DNA of 64,000 bases, from contig NZ_RJVB01000004.1 of NCBI RefSeq assembly GCF_003751505.1, positions 124,001 to 188,000 on the forward strand, given 5' to 3'. The notes beneath the pieces were generated by a model. It was not told where the DNA came from and ran no database searches. It saw nothing but the letters and a program-made list of their open reading frames with translations. Shown one piece after another: positions 26,934-35,611 of the stretch; positions within the stretch are counted from its first letter, which is position 1; each line of letters opens with the position of its first letter. This DNA comes from Erwinia sp. JUb26. Lineage in GTDB: Bacteria > Pseudomonadota > Gammaproteobacteria > Enterobacterales > Enterobacteriaceae. Both the position numbers and the translations under genes were made by a program.

Positions 26934-27752
26934 ATGAGCGAATCCCCTGTTTCGGCTTTGGATAATAAAAAGGCGACGGTGCTGCGCGCCCGTCGTTTAC
27001 AGAAACGCTATGACGATAATATCGTTCTGCAGCATATCGATCTCGATATTGTCGAAGGTGAAGTGCTGTGCCTGATTGGCCCATCGGGGTCGGGTAAAAG
27101 TACGCTACTGCGCCTGCTGGCGACGCTGGAGTCGCCGGACAGCGGGGTGGTGTTTTTTCACGACACGCCGCTGGGCATTGTGGAGCGAGGCGGCAATTTA
27201 TACGTCGCCCCGGAAAAAATCATCAGGCAGCAGCGCGATCGCATTGGTTTCGTTTTCCAGCAGTTCAACCTGTTTCCGCATCTGACCGTTCTGCAAAACG
27301 TCATGCTGGCCCCGCGCCTGCAGGGCCAGCGCGGGAAAGCCGAAGGTAAAGCGCGCACACTGCTGGAACGTGTTGGACTGGCGCATAAAGCGGATGCCTG
27401 GCCCTCTTCACTTTCAGGCGGGCAGCAGCAGCGCGTGGCCATTGCCCGTGCCCTGGCGCGCGATCCCGCGTTGATCTTGTTTGATGAACCGACCAGCGCA
27501 CTCGATCCCGAACTGGTTAATGAAGTGCTGGCGGTGATGACCGATCTGGCGGCAACCGGGATCACAATGGTGGTTGCCACCCATGAAATGCAGTTTGCAC
27601 GCCGGGTTGCCAGCAATGTGGCGTTTCTGGATAAGGGCCATATTGTGGAATATGGCTCACCGCAGCAGGTGCTTGATGCACCGCAGCAACCGCGGACGCG
27701 GGCCTTCCTGCAACAAATCTCCTCTCTGCGCAGCGAGGCTGAACATGTCTGA
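26934..27752 (+). CDS. Polar amino-acid ABC transporter ATPase (HisP/GlnQ type)
   Basis: A 272-residue ATPase with Walker A GPSGSGKST, Q-loop FVFQQFNLFPHLTVLQNVML, signature LSGGQQQR, Walker B LILFDEPTSALD and switch His in VATHEM. An insert (PLGIVERGGNLYVAPEKIIR) before the Q-loop is typical of the histidine/octopine group. AAGG precedes the ATG. It overlaps the next gene by 8 bases. Confidence 0.92.
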   Translation: MSESPVSALDNKKATVLRARRLQKRYDDNIVLQHIDLDIVEGEVLCLIGPSGSGKSTLLRLLATLESPDSGVVFFHDTPLGIVERGGNLYVAPEKIIRQQRDRIGFVFQQFNLFPHLTVLQNVMLAPRLQGQRGKAEGKARTLLERVGLAHKADAWPSSLSGGQQQRVAIARALARDPALILFDEPTSALDPELVNEVLAVMTDLAATGITMVVATHEMQFARRVASNVAFLDKGHIVEYGSPQQVLDAPQQPRTRAFLQQISSLRSEAEHV

Positions 27753-29754
27753 GATCATCGTTAAAACACCGGTATTTGAGGCCGTTTTCCAACCGCTGCG
27801 GGTGGGGCATTTGCTGCTGCGAAACCGTATCATCAACTCCGGCCACGGTACGTCTCTGGGGCCGGGCACGCACAACGAAGATTTACTGGCCTACGAAGCG
27901 CGACGCGCTGAAGGCGGCGCGGCCGTGGTGATCACTCAGGCGAACGCGGTCAGTGCGGGCTGCGGTGATTTTTACGTGCACGATGAAGCGCGGGACGGCA
28001 AATACGATCGCCTGGCCAGCCGCATTCAGGCGCACGGTGCTTACTGCTTTGTGCAGCTTAATCATCCCGGCCGTCAGGCGTTTCTTGGCCCGAATCGCAG
28101 CGACGAAATTTTGTTTTCCGCGTCGGCGATCCCGCAGCACGAATACGGGGGCGCGGTCCGCGTGCCGCTGGCGCTGGATGAGGCGCAGATTGAACAAATC
28201 ATCGACGATTTCGCCGCCGCTGCGGAGGCCGTCGCGCAGACGAAAGTGGATGGCATCGAACTGCATTTCGGCCACGGCAATCTGGTGCAGCAGTTCCTCA
28301 GCCCGGAAACCAATGTGCGGGAGGACCGCTGGGGTGGCAGCGCTGAAAACCGCAGTCGTTTTGCGCTGGCGATTCTGGAACGTATCCGCGCCCGCATCGG
28401 CACCCGATTAGTGGTGGGCGCGCGCGTCAATCTTGAGCTGGCACCGCAGGCGGAAGAAAGGGCGGAACTCACCGGGCAGATTGTGGCGCTGGGTAACAGC
28501 GGCCTGCTGGACTATCTCTCCGTGAGCGGCGGCAATTTTTCCAGCGGCTGGGGGGTGGCAACCAATCTGCCGGACGCCAGCTTCCCGCCTGCGCTGTGGC
28601 AGCAGGCGGCAGCCACGCTGAAGCGCCAGTTACCACATTTACCGATCTGGCTGGCCGGGCGCGTGCTGAACGTGGCGCTGGCGGACCGCTTAATTGCGGA
28701 AGGCGTCTGTGACGCTGTCACTATGGCGCGTGAGCTGGTCGCCGATCCCGATCTGCCGCGCAACGCGCAGCAGGGAGCAAGCGACCGCACGCGCCCCTGC
28801 GTCGGCATCCAGTCCGGCTGCTGGCAGCGCGTTGCCGACGGCAAGCCTATTCACTGCGCATTCAATCCGGTTGCCGGTCGTGAAGCCGAGGCCGCACGCT
28901 GGCACGCGCCGATCAATGAAAAAGCCTTAAAGGTGGTGGTGGTCGGCGCCGGACCTGCCGGATTAGAAGCCGCGCGCAATGCGGCCCTGCAGGGGCATCA
29001 GGTGGTGCTCTACGACCGTGCATCGCGCCCCGGCGGGCAGCTGGCGCTGATTGAGCAGGTGCCTCATCGCCAGGATCTGCGCAATATCATCGACTGGTAT
29101 GTCCGCGAGCTGACGCACAGCGGGGCAGAATTCCGCTTTGGCGAAGAGGTGACGCTGGACAAATTACGCGCGGCGACGGCCGATCGGGTGATTATCGCCA
29201 CCGGCAGCCAGGAAACCGCTGTCAGCAAAGGGAACGCCGGTTTTTCGGGCGAGATCCTCACCGTTAATCAGGCGTTGCAACACGCCGCCAGCGTCCCGGG
29301 TTCGGTGATGGTTTACGACGAATGGGGCGGCCGCGCGGCACTCAGCGTGGCCGAGTTACTCGCGCAGCAGGGCCATCAGGTCGAATTTGTCACCTCGCTT
29401 AAATGGGCGGGACAGGGACTGAATGACACCGTGCGGTTACCCGCAGTGAGTCGTCTGGCGAAGCTCGGCGTGCTTTTCCAGGCGGAACACCGCGTGGCGC
29501 TGCATCAGGGATCCTTGCAGGTACAAAATCAGCTCAGCGGATCGTGGATCCCGCTTTCCGGTTCATTCGCCATGCTGGTGACCTCACTGATCCCCGCCGG
29601 GAATAACGCGCTGTATCTCGCCGCGAAGCAGGCAGGGTTTTCTGTGCAGCTGGTGGGGGATGCCCGCGCACCGCGCGGACTCACTGAAGCCACGCGGGAA
29701 GGCTATCTGGCGGCGCGTTCATTTGGCAACGTTTCTTTAATTCCGGCTTTGTAG
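27745..29754 (+). CDS. Old-yellow-enzyme/trimethylamine-dehydrogenase-like flavoprotein (N-demethylase-like)
   Basis: A 669-residue oxidoreductase. The N-terminal FMN barrel spans about residues 1-370 (VGHLLLRNRIINSGHGT; HFGHGNLVQQFLSPETNVRED with R-W-G-G after it). The C-terminal FAD/NAD(P) part begins VVVVGAGPAGLEAARNAALQ near 390. The 4Fe-4S motif normally reads C-x2-C-x3-C-x11-C; here it is CVGIQSGCWQ...IHC, with Ile replacing the second Cys. A similar loss is known in the N-methylproline (stachydrine) demethylase-like group as I recall it, so demethylation of an N-methyl amino acid is plausible. It is coupled to the ATPase gene. Start at 27745 is the first sensible ATG; the frame is open farther upstream inside the ATPase gene. 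Confidence 0.82.
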   Translation: MSEIIVKTPVFEAVFQPLRVGHLLLRNRIINSGHGTSLGPGTHNEDLLAYEARRAEGGAAVVITQANAVSAGCGDFYVHDEARDGKYDRLASRIQAHGAYCFVQLNHPGRQAFLGPNRSDEILFSASAIPQHEYGGAVRVPLALDEAQIEQIIDDFAAAAEAVAQTKVDGIELHFGHGNLVQQFLSPETNVREDRWGGSAENRSRFALAILERIRARIGTRLVVGARVNLELAPQAEERAELTGQIVALGNSGLLDYLSVSGGNFSSGWGVATNLPDASFPPALWQQAAATLKRQLPHLPIWLAGRVLNVALADRLIAEGVCDAVTMARELVADPDLPRNAQQGASDRTRPCVGIQSGCWQRVADGKPIHCAFNPVAGREAEAARWHAPINEKALKVVVVGAGPAGLEAARNAALQGHQVVLYDRASRPGGQLALIEQVPHRQDLRNIIDWYVRELTHSGAEFRFGEEVTLDKLRAATADRVIIATGSQETAVSKGNAGFSGEILTVNQALQHAASVPGSVMVYDEWGGRAALSVAELLAQQGHQVEFVTSLKWAGQGLNDTVRLPAVSRLAKLGVLFQAEHRVALHQGSLQVQNQLSGSWIPLSGSFAMLVTSLIPAGNNALYLAAKQAGFSVQLVGDARAPRGLTEATREGYLAARSFGNVSLIPAL

Positions 29755-29780
29755 CCGTCACTTCAACTTGGGAAAAGAGA

Positions 29781-30590
29781 ATGAAAAAGAGCTTTATTGC
29801 GCTGTCGGTCCTGCTGACGGCGAGCCAGGCCAATGCCACCACGATCGGCGACTCACCCTACGAGGGAAAAACGCTGGTCACCGCGATCCAGTATGACTGG
29901 GAGCCGCTGTCGTACAAAAACGACCAGGGGCAACCCACGGGCTATTTTTACGATATTGCCAATGAGGCAGCACATCGCCTGGGGGCAAAATTAGCGGTGA
30001 CCAGCGGTGATTTTGCCGCCGTGATACCGGCGATTCAGTCGGGGAAATTCACGCTGGCGGCAGGGCTGGACGCCACGCCAGAGCGGCAGCAGGTGGTCGA
30101 TATCGCTTCAACGGTGCGGGCGGGCTATCAGCTGATTGTGCTGAAAAACTCCCCCCTGAAGCAGGACGTGAAGCTCAACGATCTGTGCGGTAAAACCATT
30201 GCGCTGCTTGCCAGCCATCCGTCGACGAAAACCTTTGAGCAGATCTCACAGCAGTGTGAATCGAGTGGTAAATCAGCGGTGAAGGTGAGTCAGTTCCCCG
30301 ATCGCGGGGCCACCTGGCTGGCACTGCGATCCGGTCGTGCGGATGCCACGTTGGGTTATACCGGGGAGAATGGCTGGCTGTTACAGAAACAGGCTGATTT
30401 AAAGCGCGTCGGGCCCATCTTTGACACGGTTTATGCCGGCATTCCCGTCAGCAAATCTTCAGGCAATGCGAAATACTGGGTCGAAGCGATCAATTCATTG
30501 ATCAAAGACGGCACTTACCAAAAGATCCTCGCCAAATATGGCGTTGAGGATGTCGCCATTGACCATTCTGAGCTTAACCCAGGGAAATAG
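29781..30590 (+). CDS. Periplasmic amino-acid-binding protein 2 (SBP family 3)
   Basis: A 269-residue binding protein with signal KKSFIALSVLLTASQANA (cleavage near 19-20). It is clearly paralogous to the protein at 25055-25861: both share the (Q/N)YDWEP/NDYEP opening, GYFYDIANEAAHRLGAKL, and DGTYQKILAKYGVE near the end. The two would share one permease-ATPase pair and broaden the ligand range. GGGAAAAGAG precedes the ATG. Confidence 0.9.
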   Translation: MKKSFIALSVLLTASQANATTIGDSPYEGKTLVTAIQYDWEPLSYKNDQGQPTGYFYDIANEAAHRLGAKLAVTSGDFAAVIPAIQSGKFTLAAGLDATPERQQVVDIASTVRAGYQLIVLKNSPLKQDVKLNDLCGKTIALLASHPSTKTFEQISQQCESSGKSAVKVSQFPDRGATWLALRSGRADATLGYTGENGWLLQKQADLKRVGPIFDTVYAGIPVSKSSGNAKYWVEAINSLIKDGTYQKILAKYGVEDVAIDHSELNPGK

Positions 30591-30651
30591 TCACTGGGCT
30601 GATGACGGGTGAAACGTTGATAATCAGGATACAGAACGGTAATTGAGTCGT

Positions 30652-30924
30652 TTATATTTCCTCGACGTGATTAATATTCTTGAGCCAGCGAATCAGTTCA
30701 CCCTCGACTTCTTGCAGGATATTCATGAAGTCCCTGAGCGGAAAGCGCCTTTCAGCTTCCCGCTCAAGCACAATCTGATCGAAGAAAAATTCGATTTCCA
30801 CTTCTTCGACCTCAACCTCTGTTTTAATCAGCCTGCAAAGGATTTGGCTGTCGTACAGAATCTCACCGTAGATATCTTCAGATGTTGGGTTGGTGGTAAA
30901 GACAACCTCGAACTCTTTTTTCAT
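30652..30924 (-). CDS. Small acidic hypothetical protein
   Basis: A 90-residue protein, strongly acidic in the middle (KTEVEVEEVEIEFFFDQIVLE), with no signal peptide and no recognised motif. It ends with LIRWLKNINHVEEI. It follows the small membrane gene at 30944-31243 by 19 bases on the same strand, and both lie downstream of the MocR gene. I chose the ATG at 30924 because the longer frame (from 30987) overlaps the upstream gene. The ribosome site (GGAAA) is weak. Confidence 0.55.
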   Translation of the reverse strand: MKKEFEVVFTTNPTSEDIYGEILYDSQILCRLIKTEVEVEEVEIEFFFDQIVLEREAERRFPLRDFMNILQEVEGELIRWLKNINHVEEI

Positions 30925-30943
30925 TTTCCGATCGCTCTTCGCA

Positions 30944-31243
30944 TCAGATCCTGATCGGACGACGAGTAAGAATTTTGACGAAGGCACCGACCAAAAGCGC
31001 GGAATAGTACATAGGAACGAAAATTAAGCCCAGGGCAATCAGCATCGCACCCGCGGAAAGCAATAGCGCCACGGTGCTGTCCGGTGATTGTAAGGCCAGA
31101 AACCCCTTTTCAATACCCGTCAGAAATGTCAGCCCCTGTAGCCTGGCGTAAAGCCACGACGTGCCGACCAGAACGGTACCTATCCAGAAGCTTATCCAGC
31201 AAAGCGCTGAAGTAAAACTGACCGCTGTTTGTCGCATTAACAT
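30944..31243 (-). CDS. Small two- to three-helix membrane protein, unknown
   Basis: A 99-residue protein with hydrophobic segments at about residues 8-32 (VSFTSALCWISFWIGTVLVG) and 55-90 (TVALLLSAGAMLIALGLIFV, then YYSALLVGAFVKIL), ending in a basic tail. GGGAGGGAGAGG precedes the ATG at 31243; a second ATG lies two codons later. It starts 24 bases after the MocR stop and may be co-transcribed with it. No function is evident. Confidence 0.6.
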   Translation of the reverse strand: MLMRQTAVSFTSALCWISFWIGTVLVGTSWLYARLQGLTFLTGIEKGFLALQSPDSTVALLLSAGAMLIALGLIFVPMYYSALLVGAFVKILTRRPIRI

Positions 31244-31267
31244 CCTCTCCCTCCCTTTTTGGCTATT

Positions 31268-32668
31268 TTACAATAGGATGCTGTGGTAGTGCTCCGGATA
31301 CTGCAACACGTGGGAAATCGTCTGCAGATTTTCTGCACAGAGTTCCCGCGACCACGCGCCGCCCAGGCAGATGCGCAGCGCATCGGGAGGGTTATTATCG
31401 GTGCAGAACGCCGCGCTGGAAACGGCGCTGACGCCGAGTTCGCGCAGCTTGACGGCCACTTCTGCCGGATTCCAGTTGTGGTGGCGCGGCAGCAGCAGCC
31501 AGAGGTGAAACCCTTGCTTAGAGGCACGCACGGTGAACGGCTGCAAAATCTCCGCAGCGAGCTTCTGGCGGATGCCGGCCTCCGCACGAATCGAATCCAG
31601 CACGCGATCGGCGGTACCGTCCTGGATCCACTGCGCGACCAGGCCATTGGTTATCGGGCTGGCCATCACATTCAGCGCGCGCAGCGCACCGGCCAGCAGT
31701 TCCGTGTTGCGCCTGCCCGGCCCTTTGACAAAGGCGGTGCGTAATCCCGGGCCAAAGCATTTCGACATACCGGTGATGTACCACGTCAGCTGCGGTATCA
31801 GCTCACTGAAACTGGCAATGTGATCCGTCGCCAGCGCGGCATACGCCTCATCTTCAATCACCGGAATGCTGTAGCGCTCAGCGACGTCGGCCAGGGCTTC
31901 GCGTCGGCGCAGGGGAATGGTCAGCGTGGTGGGGTTCTGTAGCGTCGGGTTAACGTAAAATGCGCCGATATTTCCCGTCTGGCACTGATGCTCAAACGCG
32001 CGCGGCAGCGGGCCGTCTTCATCACACGGCAGCGACTGTAGTGGAATGTTCAGCTGGCTGGCAATGGCTTTCAGACCGGGATAAATCAGCGAGGCGACCG
32101 CCACACTGCCACCCCGGCGGCACAACAGGGTCAGCAACCCTACCAGCGCACTGTGGATACCGGGCGTAATCAGCACCTCCTCAACGCTGACCGGTGGCAG
32201 CTGCTTTTCCAGCCACACTTTAGCAATCACCTTATCGTCAGCCGTGCCGCCAAAATCCTGATAGCGCAGCAGGTGGATAATGTCTTTCTGCGCGAACATG
32301 TTGACGGCCCCGTCGCGGATGGCCTGCGCCAGCTCTTCACCCGGCTCAATCGGCGAGTTCATGGTCATCTCGTAACTGCTGCCGCCGGTGAGCGGGACGG
32401 CAGGCACCTTGCCGCGAATAAAGCTGCCCAAGCCCGGCCGGGAATCAATCAGCCCGCGTCGTTTCGCTTCGGCATAGCCCCGGGTCACGGTGGTGTAGTT
32501 AAGCGACAGCGACACGGCCAGATCGCGTAGAGGCGGCAGGCGGTCGCGCGGCTGAAACTCCCCGCTGTTGATGCCATCAGCAATGATATCGGCAATCAGC
32601 AGATAAGCCGGGCGTTGCGTTTGATGGGTGAGATGGGTATTCCAGCTGCTGGAGAGTTTGGTCAGCAT
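31268..32668 (-). CDS. MocR-family (GntR-type HTH plus PLP aminotransferase fold) regulator
   Basis: A 466-residue regulator. An N-terminal GntR-type winged HTH (residues 10-85; FQPRDRLPPLRDLAVSLSLN, TVTRGYAEAKRRGLI) is joined by a linker to an aspartate-aminotransferase-like domain. The PLP-binding Lys is probably in YITGMSKCFGPGLRTAFVKG. MocR proteins sense PLP-bound amines or amino acids and bind direct repeats. It is divergent from the Nit1C cluster. Start taken at 32668, preceded by GAGGCG; a longer frame runs to 32806 through the operator-like repeats. It may control its own gene and the Nit1C operon. Confidence 0.88.
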   Translation of the reverse strand: MLTKLSSSWNTHLTHQTQRPAYLLIADIIADGINSGEFQPRDRLPPLRDLAVSLSLNYTTVTRGYAEAKRRGLIDSRPGLGSFIRGKVPAVPLTGGSSYEMTMNSPIEPGEELAQAIRDGAVNMFAQKDIIHLLRYQDFGGTADDKVIAKVWLEKQLPPVSVEEVLITPGIHSALVGLLTLLCRRGGSVAVASLIYPGLKAIASQLNIPLQSLPCDEDGPLPRAFEHQCQTGNIGAFYVNPTLQNPTTLTIPLRRREALADVAERYSIPVIEDEAYAALATDHIASFSELIPQLTWYITGMSKCFGPGLRTAFVKGPGRRNTELLAGALRALNVMASPITNGLVAQWIQDGTADRVLDSIRAEAGIRQKLAAEILQPFTVRASKQGFHLWLLLPRHHNWNPAEVAVKLRELGVSAVSSAAFCTDNNPPDALRICLGGAWSRELCAENLQTISHVLQYPEHYHSILL

Positions 32669-32740
32669 CGTCGTCGCGCCTCGGGCGATAGCAAGACCCA
32701 CACTATGCCGTCCGCTATGCCCCTCTGCAATCAGATTCCC

Positions 32741-32764
32741 ATTGATTGCATCATTGATTGCATG
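32741..32764 (+). repeat. Tandem 12-bp direct repeat, candidate MocR operator
   Basis: ATTGATTGCATC at 32741-32752 is followed directly by ATTGATTGCATG at 32753-32764. A third copy of the core, TTGATTGCATCA, lies at 32913-32924, just upstream of the sigma-54 promoter at 32939. Direct repeats are the usual operator form for MocR proteins such as GabR. Confidence 0.6.
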
Positions 32765-32798
32765 ATGATTTTTATTGTGTGCTTTTTTGGTGCAAAAC

Positions 32799-32815
32799 AG
32801 CATCAAACCAGTGCA
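32799..32815. promoter_or_regulatory. NtrC-like site upstream of the Nit1C cluster
   Basis: AGCATCAAACCAGTGCA keeps the GCA(C/T)-N7-GTGC core of the NtrC consensus (12 of 17 positions against the glnA-type site). Further GTGCA elements lie at 32790-32794 and 32811-32815. The distance to the sigma-54 promoter is about 125-145 bases, normal for an enhancer. Confidence 0.45.
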
Positions 32816-32938
32816 TTTATGCCGTGAAGAGGAGGCGATGGCCCCGCGAATAACAGGGAATTACGCCGGGTAAAAAAATTTCTGGCTCACAAAATAAGCA
32901 ATTGATGGGAGGTTGATTGCATCAGGCTAAATCGCGGC

Positions 32939-32954
32939 TGGCACGTCCCTTGCT
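32939..32954 (+). promoter_or_regulatory. Sigma-54 (-24/-12) promoter of the Nit1C cluster
   Basis: TGGCAC-GTCCC-TTGCT is a full match to the RpoN consensus with GG-N10-GC spacing. The start is predicted near 32966, about 70 bases before the first ATG at 33035. It fits the nitrogen-starvation annotation of this gene family. Confidence 0.8.
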
Positions 32955-33034
32955 CCTGTTAATACAGCATCACCTGCGGATGCGCCAACATGGGGAGCCA
33001 GACTCCCCCAGACAATAAACGGGAGAAACGTGCT

Positions 33035-33517
33035 ATGCCAAAAGTCACATTACCAGCTCATGCCACCGGTGATTTCTTTGTCGATTACGAAGAGAAGGTG
33101 TTCGAGGATGTGAAAGCGGAACCGGGACAGAAGGCATTAGTGACCTTCCACACGGTCGCCTTTGAAGGATCCATTGGCTTCGTCAATATGCTGCAGGCCA
33201 CCCGCCTGCAGCGTAAGGGATTCGAAACCTCAATTCTGCTTTATGGACCCGGCGTGCTGCTGGGCGTGGTGCGAGGCTACCCGACCATCGGAGCGGAAGC
33301 GTTTCCCGGTCATCAGAACTATGCCAACCAGCTGAACAAATTTATGGCCGAGGGCGGCAAAGTGTATGCCTGTCGTTTTGCATTACAGGCGCTGTACGGT
33401 CACGGCGAACCGTCATTACTGGAAGGGGTCCGCCCAATCAACCCGCTGGATGTGCTGGATCTTAAGCTGCTGCATGTGCGTGACAACGCACTGATCATTG
33501 ATACCTGGACCATGTAA
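33035..33517 (+). CDS. Nit1C cluster protein, MSMEG_0572/Sll0783 family
   Basis: A 160-residue cytoplasmic protein of the Sll0783-like family, always found first in Nit1C clusters. It looks like a DsrE-type fold: [40 protein letters not shown] at 33021 supports the ATG at 33035 (the frame is open from 32990). Its biochemical role is unknown; in Synechocystis, Sll0783 is linked to nitrogen starvation and polyhydroxybutyrate storage. Confidence 0.88.
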   Translation: MPKVTLPAHATGDFFVDYEEKVFEDVKAEPGQKALVTFHTVAFEGSIGFVNMLQATRLQRKGFETSILLYGPGVLLGVVRGYPTIGAEAFPGHQNYANQLNKFMAEGGKVYACRFALQALYGHGEPSLLEGVRPINPLDVLDLKLLHVRDNALIIDTWTM

Positions 33518-33530
33518 GCGGAGGCGCAAG

Positions 33531-34511
33531 ATGGCTGGATCTCGCATAGTCCGCGCCGCTGCAGCTCAGATTGCTCCCGATCTTTACGAGGCCAGCAAAA
33601 CGCTGGCCAAAGTACTCGAGGCAATCGATAAGGCCGCAGAGCAGGGCGCTGAAATCATCGTATTTCCTGAAACCTTTGTTCCCTATTACCCGTACTTTTC
33701 GTTTATCACCCCCGCGATGACCGCCGGTGCTGAACATCTGAAACTTTACGAACAGGCCGTAGTGGTCCCCGGTCCGATTACCTATGCCGTCGGCGAGCGT
33801 GCCCGCGTCCGCAATATAGTGGTGGTGCTGGGGGTCAATGAACGCGATCGCGGCACGCTTTACAACACGCAGCTGGTGTTCGATGCCAGCGGGGAGCTGG
33901 TGCTCAAACGCCGCAAGATCACACCAACCTATCATGAGCGCATGATCTGGGGACAGGGCGATGGTGCCGGGTTAAAAGTGGTCGATACCGCCGTCGGGCG
34001 TGTGGGTGCGCTGGCCTGCTGGGAGCATTACAACCCGCTGGCGCGCTACAGCCTGATGACGCAGCACGAGGAGATCCACTGCAGCCAGTTCCCCGGCTCG
34101 CTGGTGGGGCCGATTTTCGCGGAGCAGATGGATGTCACCATCCGTCATCATGCGCTGGAGTCCGGCTGTTTTGTCATCAACGCCACCGGCTGGCTGACGG
34201 AAACGCAAATCAATGAATTAACAGCCGATCCCGCGTTGCAGAAAGGGCTGCGCGGCGGATGCAACACCGCGATTATTTCCCCTGAAGGCCGCCATCTGGT
34301 GCCGCCGCTGACCGAAGGGGAAGGGATCCTGGTGGCCGATCTGGATATGGCGCTGATCACCAAGCGTAAGCGGATGATGGATTCCGTGGGTCACTACGCC
34401 CGCCCGGAGCTGCTGAGCCTGGTGCTGGATGACAGGCCCGCCCGATACGTGATCCCCCGCAGCCCTGAAGCAGAACCAGAAGGAGCGCGCGATGCAGAAC
34501 GCCCCACTTAA
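33531..34511 (+). CDS. Nit1-type nitrilase of the Nit1C cluster
   Basis: A 326-residue carbon-nitrogen hydrolase. The Glu-Lys-Cys triad is visible: [14 protein letters not shown] (Glu near 47), [17 protein letters not shown] (Lys near 130) and [12 protein letters not shown] (Cys near 164). Nit1 enzymes are the namesake of the cluster, which is needed for growth on low cyanide (cyanotrophy) in Pseudomonas; the true nitrile substrate is debated. Start at 33531 is preceded by GGAGGCGCAAG. It overlaps the radical SAM gene by 20 bases. Confidence 0.9.
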   Translation: MAGSRIVRAAAAQIAPDLYEASKTLAKVLEAIDKAAEQGAEIIVFPETFVPYYPYFSFITPAMTAGAEHLKLYEQAVVVPGPITYAVGERARVRNIVVVLGVNERDRGTLYNTQLVFDASGELVLKRRKITPTYHERMIWGQGDGAGLKVVDTAVGRVGALACWEHYNPLARYSLMTQHEEIHCSQFPGSLVGPIFAEQMDVTIRHHALESGCFVINATGWLTETQINELTADPALQKGLRGGCNTAIISPEGRHLVPPLTEGEGILVADLDMALITKRKRMMDSVGHYARPELLSLVLDDRPARYVIPRSPEAEPEGARDAERPT

Positions 34512-35601
34512 TCGTCAGCAGCTGATCACCGAGCTCCTTACACAGGGAGTACAGGTGATCAACCCGCAGCAGCAGCATGCCAGCCGCCACGGCGGAGCCG
34601 GGCCTTCCGATCACCAGGCGATGAATATCGACGGCGTGACGGTGATGGTGCCGGTTTATACCCATTCCGCCCACCGTTCGCCGTGGCAGGTGAAGCACGA
34701 AGAATCGGGCACAACCCGCCTGTATAACCAGAGCATTCCCGTGCGGGAGATCGGTGTCACCCGCAAGCCGCGCTTCTATGAGCGGCAGACAGCGGAGGGG
34801 ATCCCGTATTCACAGATAGCGACCCTGCACGGCACCGATGTGCTCGCCACCACGGTGCTGCAGACCTGCATTCGTTATGAAAACCGCGCCAAAGCCTGTC
34901 AGTTTTGTGCCATCGGCCAGTCCCTGGCGGCAGGCAGTACCATCGCCCGCAAGACGCCACAGCAGCTGGCCGAAGTGGCGAAAGCGGCGGTGGAATTAGA
35001 CGGCGTTAAACATATGGTGATGACCACCGGCACGCCGTCGGGCAGCGATCGGGGCGCGCGCATCCTGGTGGAAAGCGCCGAAGCGATTAAAGCCGCCGTG
35101 AATCTGCCGCTACAGGGGCAGTGCGAACCGCCGGGCGATCCGCGCTGGTTTCAGCGCCTGAAGGATGCCGGGATTGATACGTTAGGCATGCATCTGGAGG
35201 CCGTAACACCTGAGGTGCGGGCACGTATTATGCCGGGGAAAGCGCAGGTCAGCGTTGAACAGTATCTGATTGCCTTCGCCGATGCGGTGGCCGTATTCGG
35301 TCGGGGCCAGGTCAGTACCTATATCCTGGCGGGGCTGGGGGATACGCCGCAGGCCATTCTGACGCTGTCGGAGAAACTGATTGCGCTGGGCGTTTATCCC
35401 TTCGTGGTGCCGTTCGTACCGATCAGCGGCACACCGCTGGAGCATCATGCCGCGCCGGACAGCGCTTTTATGACGTCCATTCTGCAACCGCTGGGACAGA
35501 TGCTGAATCAGGCCAATCTTCGCTCCCGCGATATCAAAGCCGGCTGCGGCCGCTGCGGTGCCTGTTCGTCACTCTCCAGCTTTGAGCAGGCGATGGCCTG
35601 A
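34492..35601 (+). CDS. Radical SAM protein of the Nit1C cluster, MSMEG_0568 family
   Basis: A 369-residue biotin-synthase-like radical SAM enzyme. The likely cluster-binding cysteines are in [20 protein letters not shown], spacing C-x9-C-x2-C rather than the common C-x3-C-x2-[11 protein letters not shown] motif for SAM follows. A second Cys group at the C-terminus ([11 protein letters not shown]) may bind an auxiliary cluster. AAGGAG precedes the ATG. The reaction is not known. Confidence 0.88.
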   Translation: MQNAPLNRQQLITELLTQGVQVINPQQQHASRHGGAGPSDHQAMNIDGVTVMVPVYTHSAHRSPWQVKHEESGTTRLYNQSIPVREIGVTRKPRFYERQTAEGIPYSQIATLHGTDVLATTVLQTCIRYENRAKACQFCAIGQSLAAGSTIARKTPQQLAEVAKAAVELDGVKHMVMTTGTPSGSDRGARILVESAEAIKAAVNLPLQGQCEPPGDPRWFQRLKDAGIDTLGMHLEAVTPEVRARIMPGKAQVSVEQYLIAFADAVAVFGRGQVSTYILAGLGDTPQAILTLSEKLIALGVYPFVVPFVPISGTPLEHHAAPDSAFMTSILQPLGQMLNQANLRSRDIKAGCGRCGACSSLSSFEQAMA

Positions 35602-35611
35602 AGGAGTATCG

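Larger units (their letters stand above)
32669..33034. other. Divergent mocR/Nit1C regulatory region (366 bp)
   Basis: No gene is seen. It carries three TTGATTGCAT repeats, GTGCA elements and a sigma-54-type promoter, entered separately, plus the unmapped mocR promoter. Confidence 0.7.

Noticed and set aside
27574..27744. N-terminal extension of the OYE-like protein
   Set aside because: It lies wholly within the ATPase gene and does not resemble the family; the ATG at 27745 begins the conserved region.
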